Origin: Staphylococcus croceilyticus | GTDB taxonomy: Bacteria; Bacillota; Bacilli; Staphylococcales; Staphylococcaceae | DNA length: 36,044 nucleotides | Assembly (NCBI RefSeq): GCF_002902575.1 | Contig: NZ_PPRD01000038.1 | Location: forward strand, 1 to 36,044 | Direction of reading: 5' to 3' | In this document: positions 8,186 to 18,245 of the stretch, piece by piece | Position numbering within the stretch: the stretch's first letter is position 1 | Layout of the letters: each line of letters begins with the position of its first letter | Made by a program: the position numbers and the translations under genes | The notes under the pieces: model-generated | Told to the model about the DNA's origin: nothing | What the model saw: only the letters and a program-made list of their open reading frames with translations | The model's database searches: none

Positions 8186-10066
8186 TTATTGCTCTTTTAT
8201 TTCTTCAAGTTCACTCCATCTCGTGATGTCCATATCATATGTTTGTTCCAATTGTTCTTTTTCTTCGTTCAATTCTTTAATTTTAGCGTAATCTGCACTT
8301 GCTTCTATCATTTCTTCGTCGATTTGTTCTAAACGTTCTTCTGTCTGTTCAATACGTTCCATCAACATTTCATATTCTCGTTTTTCTTTATAAGATAAGC
8401 CTGTTTTCTTTCTTACATTCGTTTTAGGCTTAGGCTGTTGTGCTTGTTTCTCAAGTGCTTGCAGCTTATCTTGTTCTTTTTTATACGCTTCATAATCTTC
8501 GAAGTTTCCAATAATTCGTTCCATTTTCCCGTCATGAATATACCAATATTCTTGCGCAACTTTATTAAGGAAATAGCGATCGTGACTTACTGTAATCACT
8601 GAACCACCAAAGGTACTAATATAGTCTTCGAGAATAGTTAGCGTTTCAGTATCTAAATCATTCGTAGGCTCATCAAGTAATAACACGTTTGGTTGATGTA
8701 CCAACAATCTTAGTAAGTATAAACGTTTTTGTTCTCCACCTGATAACTTATAAATCTTTTTACCGTGTGTCGAACTTGGGAATAGAAATCGTTCTAATAA
8801 TTGCGTTACAGAAATAGAAGTGCCATCCTTTTCCTTAGCGACTTCACTTTCTTCTCTCAAGTAATCAATCATTCTGATATCTCTATCTAGCGTTTCTTCT
8901 GTTTGTTTAAAATAAGCGACTTTAACTGTTTGACCGATTTTCAACGTACCTATATAGTCGACATCTTCTCCACTTAAAATATTTAATAATGTCGTTTTAC
9001 CGGCACCGTTAGGACCTACAATTCCAATTCGTTGTCCACTTTGAATGATTTCAGTAATATCTTCAAATAAGGTTTTATCATTGATTTGCTTCGTTAAGTG
9101 TTCAAGTTCATAAACTTGTTTACCTAATCTTGAATAAGCAAGATTTAATTGCCCTTTATCTTGAGTATGATGTGCTTGAACTTCTGACTCTAAATCATTG
9201 AAACGATTGATACGGGCTTGTTGTTTGGTTGTTCTTGCTTTAGCGCCTGCTCTCATCCAAGCTAATTCTTGTTTATACAATGATTTTTGTTTTTCTTGTT
9301 GCTTTTGTTCAATGAGCTCATTTTCGGCTCTCATTGCAATGTAATCTTCATAATTACCAGGATATGATTTCAACTTTCCTCTATCCAATTCAACAATTCT
9401 CGAAGCAATCTCATTTAAAAAGTAGCGATCATGCGTTACAAATAAAACGGTATGTGGATACTGCTTTACGTAATTAATTAACCAATTAATAGATTCGAAA
9501 TCCAGATGGTTTGTCGGTTCATCTAATAATAATAAATCTGGTTGTTCAATAAGTGTTTTAGCTAAAACAACGCGCTTTTGTTGACCACCAGAAAGTTCTT
9601 TTACTTTTTTAGATGTATCATTAATTCCTAATTTAGAAAGAATCGTTTTAATCTCAGCATTATAATCCCAAGCGCTATGTCGATCCATTGCTTCTTGAGC
9701 TTCCATCATTTTTTGAAAATGACGATCATCTTGTTGTTGCGTATATGCATTTACAGCTTCTTCATACGTTTTAATAATACGTAATGTGGTTGTATCTGAA
9801 CTTAATACAGCTTGAAAAACAGTTAAATCTTCATCTAAATCGTGCTTCTGTGAAGAATAGCGAATACGATATTGATTAGGGTGCGTAATATCAGCAGTAA
9901 AATCTTCGTCTAAACCGCCAATCACTTTAAGTAACGTGCTTTTCCCTGTACCGTTAATCCCTACTAATCCAATTCGTTCATGTTCAGAAATAGATAGATT
10001 CAAGTCATCAAATATCACTTTGTCTGCATATGACTTATTTAAATGCTCTATTTTATACGCTTCCAT
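8186..10066 (-). CDS. ABC-F ATPase, Uup/YfmR type
   Basis: A soluble 626-residue twin-ATPase without membrane domains. The first cassette has GINGTGKS (36-43) and LSGGQQKRVVLAK. The second has GPNGAGKT and LSGGEQKRLYLL. A charged linker joins them. A C-terminal coiled coil of about 80 residues, rich in Glu and Lys, matches the Uup/YfmR subfamily rather than the short-tailed Vga/Msr antibiotic-resistance proteins. Uup binds branched DNA, and YfmR is known to relieve ribosome stalling at proline-rich sequence. Which applies here is open. The start is set at 10066 because AAGGAAG lies seven bases before that ATG. A TTG at 10105 lacks a ribosome site. It is the first gene of an operon with recQ. 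Confidence 0.85.
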   Translation of the reverse strand: MEAYKIEHLNKSYADKVIFDDLNLSISEHERIGLVGINGTGKSTLLKVIGGLDEDFTADITHPNQYRIRYSSQKHDLDEDLTVFQAVLSSDTTTLRIIKTYEEAVNAYTQQQDDRHFQKMMEAQEAMDRHSAWDYNAEIKTILSKLGINDTSKKVKELSGGQQKRVVLAKTLIEQPDLLLLDEPTNHLDFESINWLINYVKQYPHTVLFVTHDRYFLNEIASRIVELDRGKLKSYPGNYEDYIAMRAENELIEQKQQEKQKSLYKQELAWMRAGAKARTTKQQARINRFNDLESEVQAHHTQDKGQLNLAYSRLGKQVYELEHLTKQINDKTLFEDITEIIQSGQRIGIVGPNGAGKTTLLNILSGEDVDYIGTLKIGQTVKVAYFKQTEETLDRDIRMIDYLREESEVAKEKDGTSISVTQLLERFLFPSSTHGKKIYKLSGGEQKRLYLLRLLVHQPNVLLLDEPTNDLDTETLTILEDYISTFGGSVITVSHDRYFLNKVAQEYWYIHDGKMERIIGNFEDYEAYKKEQDKLQALEKQAQQPKPKTNVRKKTGLSYKEKREYEMLMERIEQTEERLEQIDEEMIEASADYAKIKELNEEKEQLEQTYDMDITRWSELEEIKEQ

Positions 10067-10112
10067 GCTTCTACTTCCTTTTGTATCGAAATATCGAAAT
10101 TTCAAAATAATT

Positions 10113-10144
10113 TTGATAAGCTTAATTCAGTTCTATATATTATA
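10113..10144. promoter_or_regulatory. Overlapping divergent promoters, ABC-F gene and ZIP gene
   Basis: On the plus strand TTGATA (10113-10118) and TATATT (10136-10141) are 17 bases apart and face the ZIP gene. On the minus strand a perfect TATAAT (10144-10139) overlaps the same bases and faces the ABC-F gene. The -10 elements overlap, so the two promoters may compete. Confidence 0.5.
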
Positions 10145-10183
10145 CACCTTTTTAAGTGTAAATGATACAAGGAGATAAGAGAT

Positions 10184-11002
10184 ATGATAGACTTTTTTGA
10201 AAGTTTACCGCCCTATTTACAAGCATTAATAGCTGGTATTATTACTTGGTTATTAACTGCTTTAGGGGCAGCTGCGGTGTTTATATTTAAAACAGTAAAT
10301 CATAAAGTTTTAACATCTATGCAAGGTTTCGCAGCCGGTATTATGATTGCTGCAAGTTTTTGGTCTTTATTGCAACCTTCTATAGAGTATGGTAAAGATA
10401 GTTCTTTACCTGCCTGGGTTCCAGCTGCTGTTGGATTTCTTTTAGGTGGTATATTTATTCGTGGGCTAGACTATGTCATCCCTCATATTCACCAAAAAGT
10501 TGGAGATAATAGCCAATATAGAGAAGGTGTTAAAACGTCGTTAAGTAAAAATGCATTATTAGTTTTAGCGATTACCTTACATAATATTCCTGAAGGTTTA
10601 TCTATCGGAGTTGCATTTGGAGGTATTGCTACTGGTAATGGCAAAGCAACCTTTTTCGGTGCATTAGGTTTAGCAATTGGTATAGGGATTCAAAATATAC
10701 CAGAAGGTGCAGCTTTATCAATGCCTATTAGAGCAGCGGGTGCTTCTCGTTGGAAAGCCTTTAATTATGGCCAAGCTTCCGCTATTGTCGAACCTATCTT
10801 CGCAACCATAGGCGCAGCGACCATTATATTTATTACTCCAGTACTACCTTATGCATTGGCTTTTGCTGCAGGTGCCATGATATTTGTAGTCGTAGAAGAA
10901 CTCATACCAGACTCTCAATCGGGTAATAATACCGATTTAGCCACATTGAGTTTAATGGTTGGTTTCACCATTATGATGATTTTAGACGTCGCACTAGGCT
11001 AA
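10184..11002 (+). CDS. ZIP-family divalent metal transporter
   Basis: A 272-residue membrane protein of the ZupT/GufA type that brings zinc, and possibly iron or manganese, into the cytosol. Two copies of the metal-site motif are clear: HNIPEG (133-138) in TM4 and QNIPEG (170-175) in TM5, with Glu203 in the following helix. About eight helices are seen. The second motif has Gln in place of the His found in many ZIPs, as in the GufA branch. AAGGAG lies before the ATG. It is monocistronic, with a private promoter and a terminator shared with ltaS. No Zur box was recognised. Confidence 0.85.
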   Translation: MIDFFESLPPYLQALIAGIITWLLTALGAAAVFIFKTVNHKVLTSMQGFAAGIMIAASFWSLLQPSIEYGKDSSLPAWVPAAVGFLLGGIFIRGLDYVIPHIHQKVGDNSQYREGVKTSLSKNALLVLAITLHNIPEGLSIGVAFGGIATGNGKATFFGALGLAIGIGIQNIPEGAALSMPIRAAGASRWKAFNYGQASAIVEPIFATIGAATIIFITPVLPYALAFAAGAMIFVVVEELIPDSQSGNNTDLATLSLMVGFTIMMILDVALG

Positions 11003-11024
11003 TGGTTCATTAATTGAATATACG

Positions 11025-11066
11025 AAAAAAGCAGATTGAACGAAGCAACGTTCAATCTGCTTTTTT
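11025..11066. terminator. Bidirectional terminator between the ZIP gene and ltaS
   Basis: Perfect 18-bp stem (11025-11042 with 11049-11066) with a six-base loop. The arms end in A6 and T6, so it works for the ZIP gene on the plus strand and for ltaS on the minus strand. Confidence 0.93.
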
Positions 11067-11069
11067 GCA

Positions 11070-13522
<2,453 letters not shown>

Positions 13523-14527
13523 TTATTTCATCATTTCCATTTGCATACGAAACTCAATGCCGTGGAATAATTGATTCATCCAGTTACTGAATTTCACAAC
13601 GTTCTTTTCAGCTGTCTCAATATCTATAAATTGAAATTTTAAACGAGCACCTTGTGGCTTTTGAGCTAATTTAGTTAAATGATAGCTAGCAATGGTGCCA
13701 ATTTGAGGATAACTTCCAATTGTGTAATGATCATTTAATAAGATAATCGGCGTGCCATCACGCTTAACTTGTATTGTCCCTTTTTTTACAGGTTGATGAG
13801 CTGGCATATCATCGTAATAAGCTTTAATTTTTTTACCATCAAGCAACATTCCCACGCGGTTAGATTTATTTGTCACTTTATAATCTCCGTGAATGAAATT
13901 TGATTTTGTTTCCTCATCAAAGTCTTCAGTTCCCTTATTAGCCACGACATGGAAAACATCTGAAATATAATTAAATGATAAAGCATATCCATCGATGCCC
14001 CAATCTGTCGTATGCTTTTCCGCTAAATTTTCAAAAAGTTTATGATGACGCGCGGTATATTGACGTTTCATTTCAATTTCATCACCATTTTCAAGCGTAC
14101 GTCCATGGAAGCCTCCAGTATTCACTTTTAAATCAGTTGATGTTGAACCTAGCCATGAATCTAATTTGAAGCCGCCTCCTACCGCAAGATAAACGCGAGA
14201 GGTTTTATTCGTTTCTTTAAAAGATAAAACATCATCTTTTTCTACTAAGTATAATTTATAAGGCTTAATTTTCATTTTTTGAGTGTACGCTTCAAAGTTA
14301 TTGCCTGTTAATGCGATTAAAGTTGGCTCAGTAAAACGAATTTTCGCCATCACGTGTGTCATTTCGAGTGTAGCTTCATTTTTATCATTTGCAACAAGAC
14401 GATTCGCTATTTCGTGACCTAGCGTATCTAGAGCCCCGCAAGGAATGACGCCTGCATATTCATATCCATAACGTCCAAAATCTTGAAAGCTGCTAAATAA
14501 TCCTGCTTTTTCTATTATGATTGACAT
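13523..14527 (-). CDS. pxpC: 5-oxoprolinase subunit C (KipA/AHS2 carboxyltransferase-like)
   Basis: A 334-residue AHS2 (biotin-dependent carboxyltransferase-like) protein opening MSIIIEKAGLFSSFQDFGRYGYEYAGVIP, with the family motif FQDFGRxGY near the start and the PQIGTIAS motif in the C-terminal third. In B. subtilis and E. coli it forms, with PxpB and PxpA, an ATP-dependent 5-oxoprolinase that removes pyroglutamate. KipA and KipI were first described as regulators of the sporulation kinase KinA, which staphylococci lack. Its start overlaps the end of pxpB by 13 bases. No pxpA is found in the window. Confidence 0.85.
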   Translation of the reverse strand: MSIIIEKAGLFSSFQDFGRYGYEYAGVIPCGALDTLGHEIANRLVANDKNEATLEMTHVMAKIRFTEPTLIALTGNNFEAYTQKMKIKPYKLYLVEKDDVLSFKETNKTSRVYLAVGGGFKLDSWLGSTSTDLKVNTGGFHGRTLENGDEIEMKRQYTARHHKLFENLAEKHTTDWGIDGYALSFNYISDVFHVVANKGTEDFDEETKSNFIHGDYKVTNKSNRVGMLLDGKKIKAYYDDMPAHQPVKKGTIQVKRDGTPIILLNDHYTIGSYPQIGTIASYHLTKLAQKPQGARLKFQFIDIETAEKNVVKFSNWMNQLFHGIEFRMQMEMMK

Positions 14528-15231
14528 GATTTAAAATCTCCTAATTGTATTTCTTTACGTTCTTTAGGTTGAAAAGTGACATTATCTCCTAATTTCAGTA
14601 GATTGAAATCTACTTGATTAGGGTTAAATAAATGTAATGGCGTATATCCTATAACAAGCCAGTCATTATATGTATCTGTCGTGACAATGCCACACTTTTT
14701 ACCTTCTAAAATAACTGATCCAGCTCTAACCATTTTTTTCTCTTCACACGTATGGTTGACATATAATGCTTCATTCATCCCAGTTAAATATGGGAATCCA
14801 GGTAAATATCCCATCATCGAAACAAAATATTGATTTCCAGAATGTAACTTAATAAATTCTTCTTTTGTAATATTATAATAGTTCAATAATCCCTCTAAAT
14901 CTGGGCCGAATTCTTCTCCGTAAATAATAGGAATGGTATGAGAGGTACTATCCGCTTCATTTAAATTAAGTAGTTTTATTTCTTCATGAATTGAGTGAAC
15001 AAGATCTTTCATATATTGAAAAGGTGAAGTAATATGATGATGTTTGATCATATCTCGAGCATCATAACAAATCATCATATCTGATTCAGTTGGAACAATT
15101 TCAGTAATAAATGGGAGATTTTTCTCTAATAAATGACGACGTACAGCGATTAAATCTCTTGTAACATTTTGAGAGACATCTTTTTCTATCGCAATAACAA
15201 TTGCTTGATCTCCTTGGCTATAAATTTTCAT
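14515..15231 (-). CDS. pxpB: 5-oxoprolinase subunit B (KipI/AHS1 domain)
   Basis: A 238-residue AHS1-domain protein, the partner of the overlapping pxpC product. Recognisable elements are the N-terminal GDQAIVI strand, the IPIIYGEEFGPDLEGL segment and YFVSMMGYLPGFPYL. The last is the hallmark MxGFxPGFPYL of the family. Length is typical. GAGGTGGAG lies just before the ATG at 15231. It starts 43 bases after the preceding small membrane-protein gene, with no hairpin between. It may therefore be the tail of the pab transcript. Confidence 0.86.
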   Translation of the reverse strand: MKIYSQGDQAIVIAIEKDVSQNVTRDLIAVRRHLLEKNLPFITEIVPTESDMMICYDARDMIKHHHITSPFQYMKDLVHSIHEEIKLLNLNEADSTSHTIPIIYGEEFGPDLEGLLNYYNITKEEFIKLHSGNQYFVSMMGYLPGFPYLTGMNEALYVNHTCEEKKMVRAGSVILEGKKCGIVTTDTYNDWLVIGYTPLHLFNPNQVDFNLLKLGDNVTFQPKERKEIQLGDFKSCQS

Positions 15232-15274
15232 AACTCCACCTCATACTTACTATATTTTATTATTGCCATTCTAT

Positions 15275-15481
15275 TTAATGATGATAAAAAATATTTAAAA
15301 ATCCAACGATATACGGAATAAGCGTTCTCATAAACAGGTAAACACACAGGCATTGCAATACCACAACTATAGTTGCTACAAGACGTGCTTTGATTACAGC
15401 ATTTCGTTGTAAATAACGATCTGCTTGCCATTTTCCCAAGATATTTAACACGATGATAATTACAAGCCATACTATTACCAT
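15275..15481 (-). CDS. Small membrane protein of unknown function in the pab-pxp cluster
   Basis: A 68-residue protein with two hydrophobic helices (about 1-16 and 34-60) separated by a basic segment, GKWQADRYLQRNAVIKAR. I do not recognise a family. I start at the ATG at 15481 because GGAGCGG sits six bases before it. The frame is open back to a GTG at 15541, which would give 88 residues but has no ribosome site. It lies between pabC (about 60 bases) and pxpB (43 bases) on the same strand, so it is likely co-transcribed. A second, overlapping frame on the same strand is judged spurious. Confidence 0.55.
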   Translation of the reverse strand: MVIVWLVIIIVLNILGKWQADRYLQRNAVIKARLVATIVVVLQCLCVYLFMRTLIPYIVGFLNIFYHH

Positions 15482-15544
15482 AATCCGCTCCATTACTTCA
15501 TTTGAATTTTTATCATTTCTTTTAGACAATCTTCCATTCACATT

Positions 15545-16153
15545 CTATATATAAATAGAAACCTCGGCAACCTCTCGCAAACTGTTTAACAGATAGATTC
15601 GAACTTCATTTGCTTGCAGTTTTTCAATTAACTCATCTTTATTATAATCTTTAATGAACAATTTATGCTCATCAATTAAGCTTTGGCGCATGCAACCTAA
15701 TAGAAAGTCTTTTTCATAACTTGGTGTATAGTATTGGCCATTTTCTTCAATCATAATATTACCAATATCAAATTCTAAGATTTTGCCTGTCTCACTATAC
15801 AGTAAGATTAAATCTGTACGATGACTATGATCGAGATGTTGACGCTCCGTCGTTTTATTAATCACATATTCTTTTGCACAAGTAGCGTCACTTTCTTTAA
15901 ATTCAGCCGTAAATTCATTTTTGGCCATTAATGGTTTGATAATATGTGATAACTGCCCTTCTTTGTCTGTTTCTACTTTTAATCGAAACATACCCTCAGT
16001 ATTTTGTGATTTTATTTTTTCTACATACTGTTCCCATTCTCTCTCTGAAAATGAGAATCCCAAACGGGCACATGATTGTTTTAATCGGGCAGTGTGATAT
16101 TGAAATCGTCGAATTTCGCCATTCTCAAGACGCATGGTTTCAAATAATTTCAT
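15545..16153 (-). CDS. pabC: Aminodeoxychorismate lyase-like class IV aminotransferase fold enzyme
   Basis: A 202-residue class IV PLP protein predicted to release p-aminobenzoate and pyruvate from aminodeoxychorismate. The opening FETMRLENGEIRRFQYHTARL, the lysine Lys100 in INKTTERQ, and the LEFDIGNIMIE strand match the lyase domain found as the C-terminal half of fused PabBC proteins. It is much shorter than stand-alone PabC of E. coli (about 270 residues). The ATG directly abuts the pabB stop (TAAATG), which suggests strong translational coupling and a fusion/fission relationship. The fold assignment is firm. The lyase activity is inferred from context. Confidence 0.82.
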   Translation of the reverse strand: MKLFETMRLENGEIRRFQYHTARLKQSCARLGFSFSEREWEQYVEKIKSQNTEGMFRLKVETDKEGQLSHIIKPLMAKNEFTAEFKESDATCAKEYVINKTTERQHLDHSHRTDLILLYSETGKILEFDIGNIMIEENGQYYTPSYEKDFLLGCMRQSLIDEHKLFIKDYNKDELIEKLQANEVRIYLLNSLREVAEVSIYI

Positions 16154-17299
16154 TTATAACATCTCCAATATTTTCGTTTTATCACGAAACTCTTGTACTT
16201 CATTTTCTGGTACAGAATCTATCGTTATCCCTGCGCCTACTCCATAAATCACTTTACCTTGTCGATATTCTAATGTTCGAATAGGAATATTAAATATCAT
16301 TTTATTATCTGGCATCATTAGCCCAATTGACCCACAATAAATAGAACGGGGTCCAATTTCTAACGATTTGATATAAGACATAGTATTGAGTTTCGGCGCA
16401 CCAGTGATAGAACCACAAGGGAATAGTGCCTTTAAAATACCATGTAGAGACGTCTCATTAATTAAATGCCCTGTGACCATACTCGTCATTTGGTATACCG
16501 TTCTATATGTTTCAATAAAAAATGGCTTGTAGACTTTAATCGTACCAGTTTCAGAAATTCTTGAAATATCGTTACGCAATAAATCTACAATCATCACATT
16601 TTCTGCACGATCTTTAAGTGAATTTTGTAGCGTTTCGTAATTAAGCGCATCTTCTCTTGCATCCGCACTTCGAGGCATCGTCCCTTTCATCGGCTTACTC
16701 ACAATAACATCGCTTTCTCCATTAAACTCCCCTTTTTGGAAAAAGAGCTCTGGAGAAATAGAAGCGACTTGAATGTCTTCCGTATCTATTAAAGCCGTAT
16801 AACCACCATTATTTGTTTGGGTCAAATAAGCATATAACTCCGAAATCGGATAATGAATATCACTCGTTAAACGCGTTGTGTAGTTTACTTGATACGTTTC
16901 ACCTTCTACAATAGCTGCTTGCACTTGTTGTACTTTCAAGCGCATTTGTTCATCACTTTCTTGAAAAGTAAACTTGTGTTTTGGTACGTAGTTATGCGTA
17001 TTTTCTATTGAAGATGCTTGAGCATCGCTAACCTCAAAACTGTATGCTACCGCATATAAATCATCATGTTCAAGGTGATGCGTTGCCATTTTATTGTTGA
17101 AATAAGCTGCCGCTTCATAAGTTAAATAGATAGCCACATAGCGTCCTAGTTTTTGTTCCTTTTCCGCAAATCGAACGACATCTCCCACTTCGTTTAATGA
17201 ATAAGCTAACGATTTATTCGTATACGTGCCAAAGGTTAATTGATGCATCTCATAGTCATCAGGATTGATATAATAACGATAATTAAATGTGATATTCAT
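16154..17299 (-). CDS. pabB: Aminodeoxychorismate synthase component I
   Basis: A 381-residue chorismate-binding enzyme that aminates chorismate to 4-amino-4-deoxychorismate using ammonia from PabA. Family motifs are ISPELFFQ, SKPMKGTMPR (with the Lys typical of PabB), DLLRNDISR, the FPCGSITGAPK segment and the C-terminal GAGITIDSVPENE. The KPMKGT lysine separates PabB from anthranilate synthase TrpE. The N-terminal region is shorter than in E. coli PabB. It overlaps pabA by 17 bases upstream and abuts pabC with no gap, so the three form one translationally coupled folate-precursor unit. Confidence 0.88.
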   Translation of the reverse strand: MNITFNYRYYINPDDYEMHQLTFGTYTNKSLAYSLNEVGDVVRFAEKEQKLGRYVAIYLTYEAAAYFNNKMATHHLEHDDLYAVAYSFEVSDAQASSIENTHNYVPKHKFTFQESDEQMRLKVQQVQAAIVEGETYQVNYTTRLTSDIHYPISELYAYLTQTNNGGYTALIDTEDIQVASISPELFFQKGEFNGESDVIVSKPMKGTMPRSADAREDALNYETLQNSLKDRAENVMIVDLLRNDISRISETGTIKVYKPFFIETYRTVYQMTSMVTGHLINETSLHGILKALFPCGSITGAPKLNTMSYIKSLEIGPRSIYCGSIGLMMPDNKMIFNIPIRTLEYRQGKVIYGVGAGITIDSVPENEVQEFRDKTKILEML

Positions 17300-17876
17300 T
17301 AACTAACCCTACTTTCGATAAAAAATGACGTAATTGCTCATGTCCATATTCACTTAGAATAGACTCTGGATGGTATTGCACAGCATAAATAGGCAATGAG
17401 CTGTGTTCTATTGCCATTGGAATGCCTTCTTCATTGTGTGCAGTTATCTGTAACTGTGAAGGCAGTGTTGTTTTATTAGCAATTAAAGAATGATAACGCA
17501 TAACTTCAAACTGTTGCGGTAAATCTTTAAATATGCCGGTACCTGAATGTTTTAAACGAGTTGTATGACCATGTATTGGTTTTGCTCCATGAATAATACG
17601 GCCTCCATAATATTCAAATATAAATTGAAAGCCTAAACACACGCCTAAAATAGGAATTTCACCTTCATAATGTTGCATGACTTCCCTTAAAATAGGATAA
17701 TCACTCGGTTTACCTGGCCCTGGTGAAATCACTATGGCATCGATGTGTAATTGGGATAACTTATCCATCGACACGTCATCTACTTCATAAACTTGAAGTG
17801 ACAATGTCGTTTCAGTTTTTATGTAATCAATTAAATTATATGTAAATGAATCTTTATTATCTATTACTACTATCAT
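17283..17876 (-). CDS. pabA: Aminodeoxychorismate synthase component II (glutamine amidotransferase)
   Basis: A 197-residue class I glutamine amidotransferase that supplies ammonia to PabB. The nucleophile Cys80 is in LGVCLGFQ, the oxyanion strand reads ISPGPGKPSDY, and His169 and Glu171 in VQYHPES complete the triad. In some Bacilli this subunit is shared with anthranilate synthase. The adjacent pabB argues for a folate role here. GGAG lies eight bases before the ATG at 17876. It is the first gene of the minus-strand cluster and diverges from the queC riboswitch. A perfect TATAAT lies about 45 bases upstream on the minus strand, with a poor -35. Confidence 0.88.
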   Translation of the reverse strand: MIVVIDNKDSFTYNLIDYIKTETTLSLQVYEVDDVSMDKLSQLHIDAIVISPGPGKPSDYPILREVMQHYEGEIPILGVCLGFQFIFEYYGGRIIHGAKPIHGHTTRLKHSGTGIFKDLPQQFEVMRYHSLIANKTTLPSQLQITAHNEEGIPMAIEHSSLPIYAVQYHPESILSEYGHEQLRHFLSKVGLVNEYHI

Positions 17877-17940
17877 TGCGATTACTCCAACTTTCCAACA
17901 AATATATTCTTCAATTTTATTATAAATTTTCTAATCACGA

Positions 17941-17969
17941 AAATGTAAGGGCTTACCTTACTCACATTT
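17941..17969. promoter_or_regulatory. Small inverted repeat in the pabA-queC intergenic region
   Basis: GTAAGG (17945-17950) and CCTTAC (17956-17961) flank GCTTA. Outer AAATG and CATTT can pair past a three-base bulge. There is no T-run on either strand, so it is not a terminator. It lies just upstream of the likely pabA promoter and could be an operator. Confidence 0.3.
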
Positions 17970-17993
17970 AGAAATATTACTTGATTTTACGGT

Positions 17994-18023
17994 TTGATTA
18001 TATTAATCTAACTAGCGTACTAA
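17994..18023 (+). promoter_or_regulatory. Likely promoter of the que operon
   Basis: TTGATT (17994-17999), an 18-base spacer and TACTAA (18018-18023) would start transcription a few bases before the preQ1 aptamer at 18036. An alternative pair is TTGATT (17981-17986) and TAATCT (18004-18009). Confidence 0.4.
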
Positions 18024-18035
18024 AAATGAATCGAC

Positions 18036-18071
18036 AGAGGTTCCTAGCTGAAACCCTCTATAAAAAACTAG
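18036..18071 (+). promoter_or_regulatory. preQ1-I riboswitch aptamer
   Basis: The 36-base aptamer matches the class I preQ1 consensus. P1 is AGAGG (18036-18040) with CCTCT (18055-18059). The loop CTAG (18044-18047) can pair with CTAG at 18068-18071 to form the pseudoknot, and the A-rich strand ATAAAAAA joins them. It lies about 175 bases upstream of queC, whose products make preQ0, so binding of the pathway product preQ1 is expected to lower expression. Sequence identification is confident. Ligand response is inferred from the class. Confidence 0.93.
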
Positions 18072-18080
18072 ACACTTACA

Positions 18081-18136
18081 GAAATATTCCCTCTTAAACA
18101 CAATAAGTAGCTATACTAACTTATTTTTAATATTTC
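18081..18136 (+). promoter_or_regulatory. Accessory hairpin between aptamer and terminator
   Basis: GAAATATT (18081-18088) pairs with AATATTTC (18129-18136), and inside it AATAAGT (18102-18108) pairs with ACTTATT (18119-18125). The 13-base asymmetric loop contains CCCTCT, a copy of the P1 3' strand. The hairpin would bring the aptamer next to the terminator. Confidence 0.55.
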
Positions 18137-18139
18137 AGA

Positions 18140-18171
18140 AGTCTATCTTTTTTATAGAGATAGGCTTTTTT
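18140..18171 (+). terminator. Riboswitch-controlled terminator of the que operon
   Basis: AGTCTATCT (18140-18148) pairs with AGATAGGCT (18158-18166), with one G.U pair, then six T. It lies 75 bases before queC and inside its leader, so it is an attenuator. Bases 18148-18159 are exactly complementary to 18056-18067 in the aptamer, which gives a 12-bp antiterminator. Confidence 0.8.
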
Positions 18172-18245
18172 CTTTGCCTTAAAAAGATGGCTAGGTTATT
18201 TATCGGCAATCCACTATTAATCATTTTTTCAAAAGGAGAATAATT

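Noticed and set aside
13523-14527. Allophanate or urea carboxylase role for the AHS1/AHS2 pair
   Set aside because: Older annotations use this label, but no biotin carboxylase or amidase gene is nearby. The PxpB/PxpC assignment fits the lengths and the pairing.
15228-15470. 80-residue minus-strand frame overlapping the small membrane protein
   Set aside because: Cys- and Ser-rich composition with no ribosome site. The alternative frame has two clear helices and GGAGCGG before its ATG.
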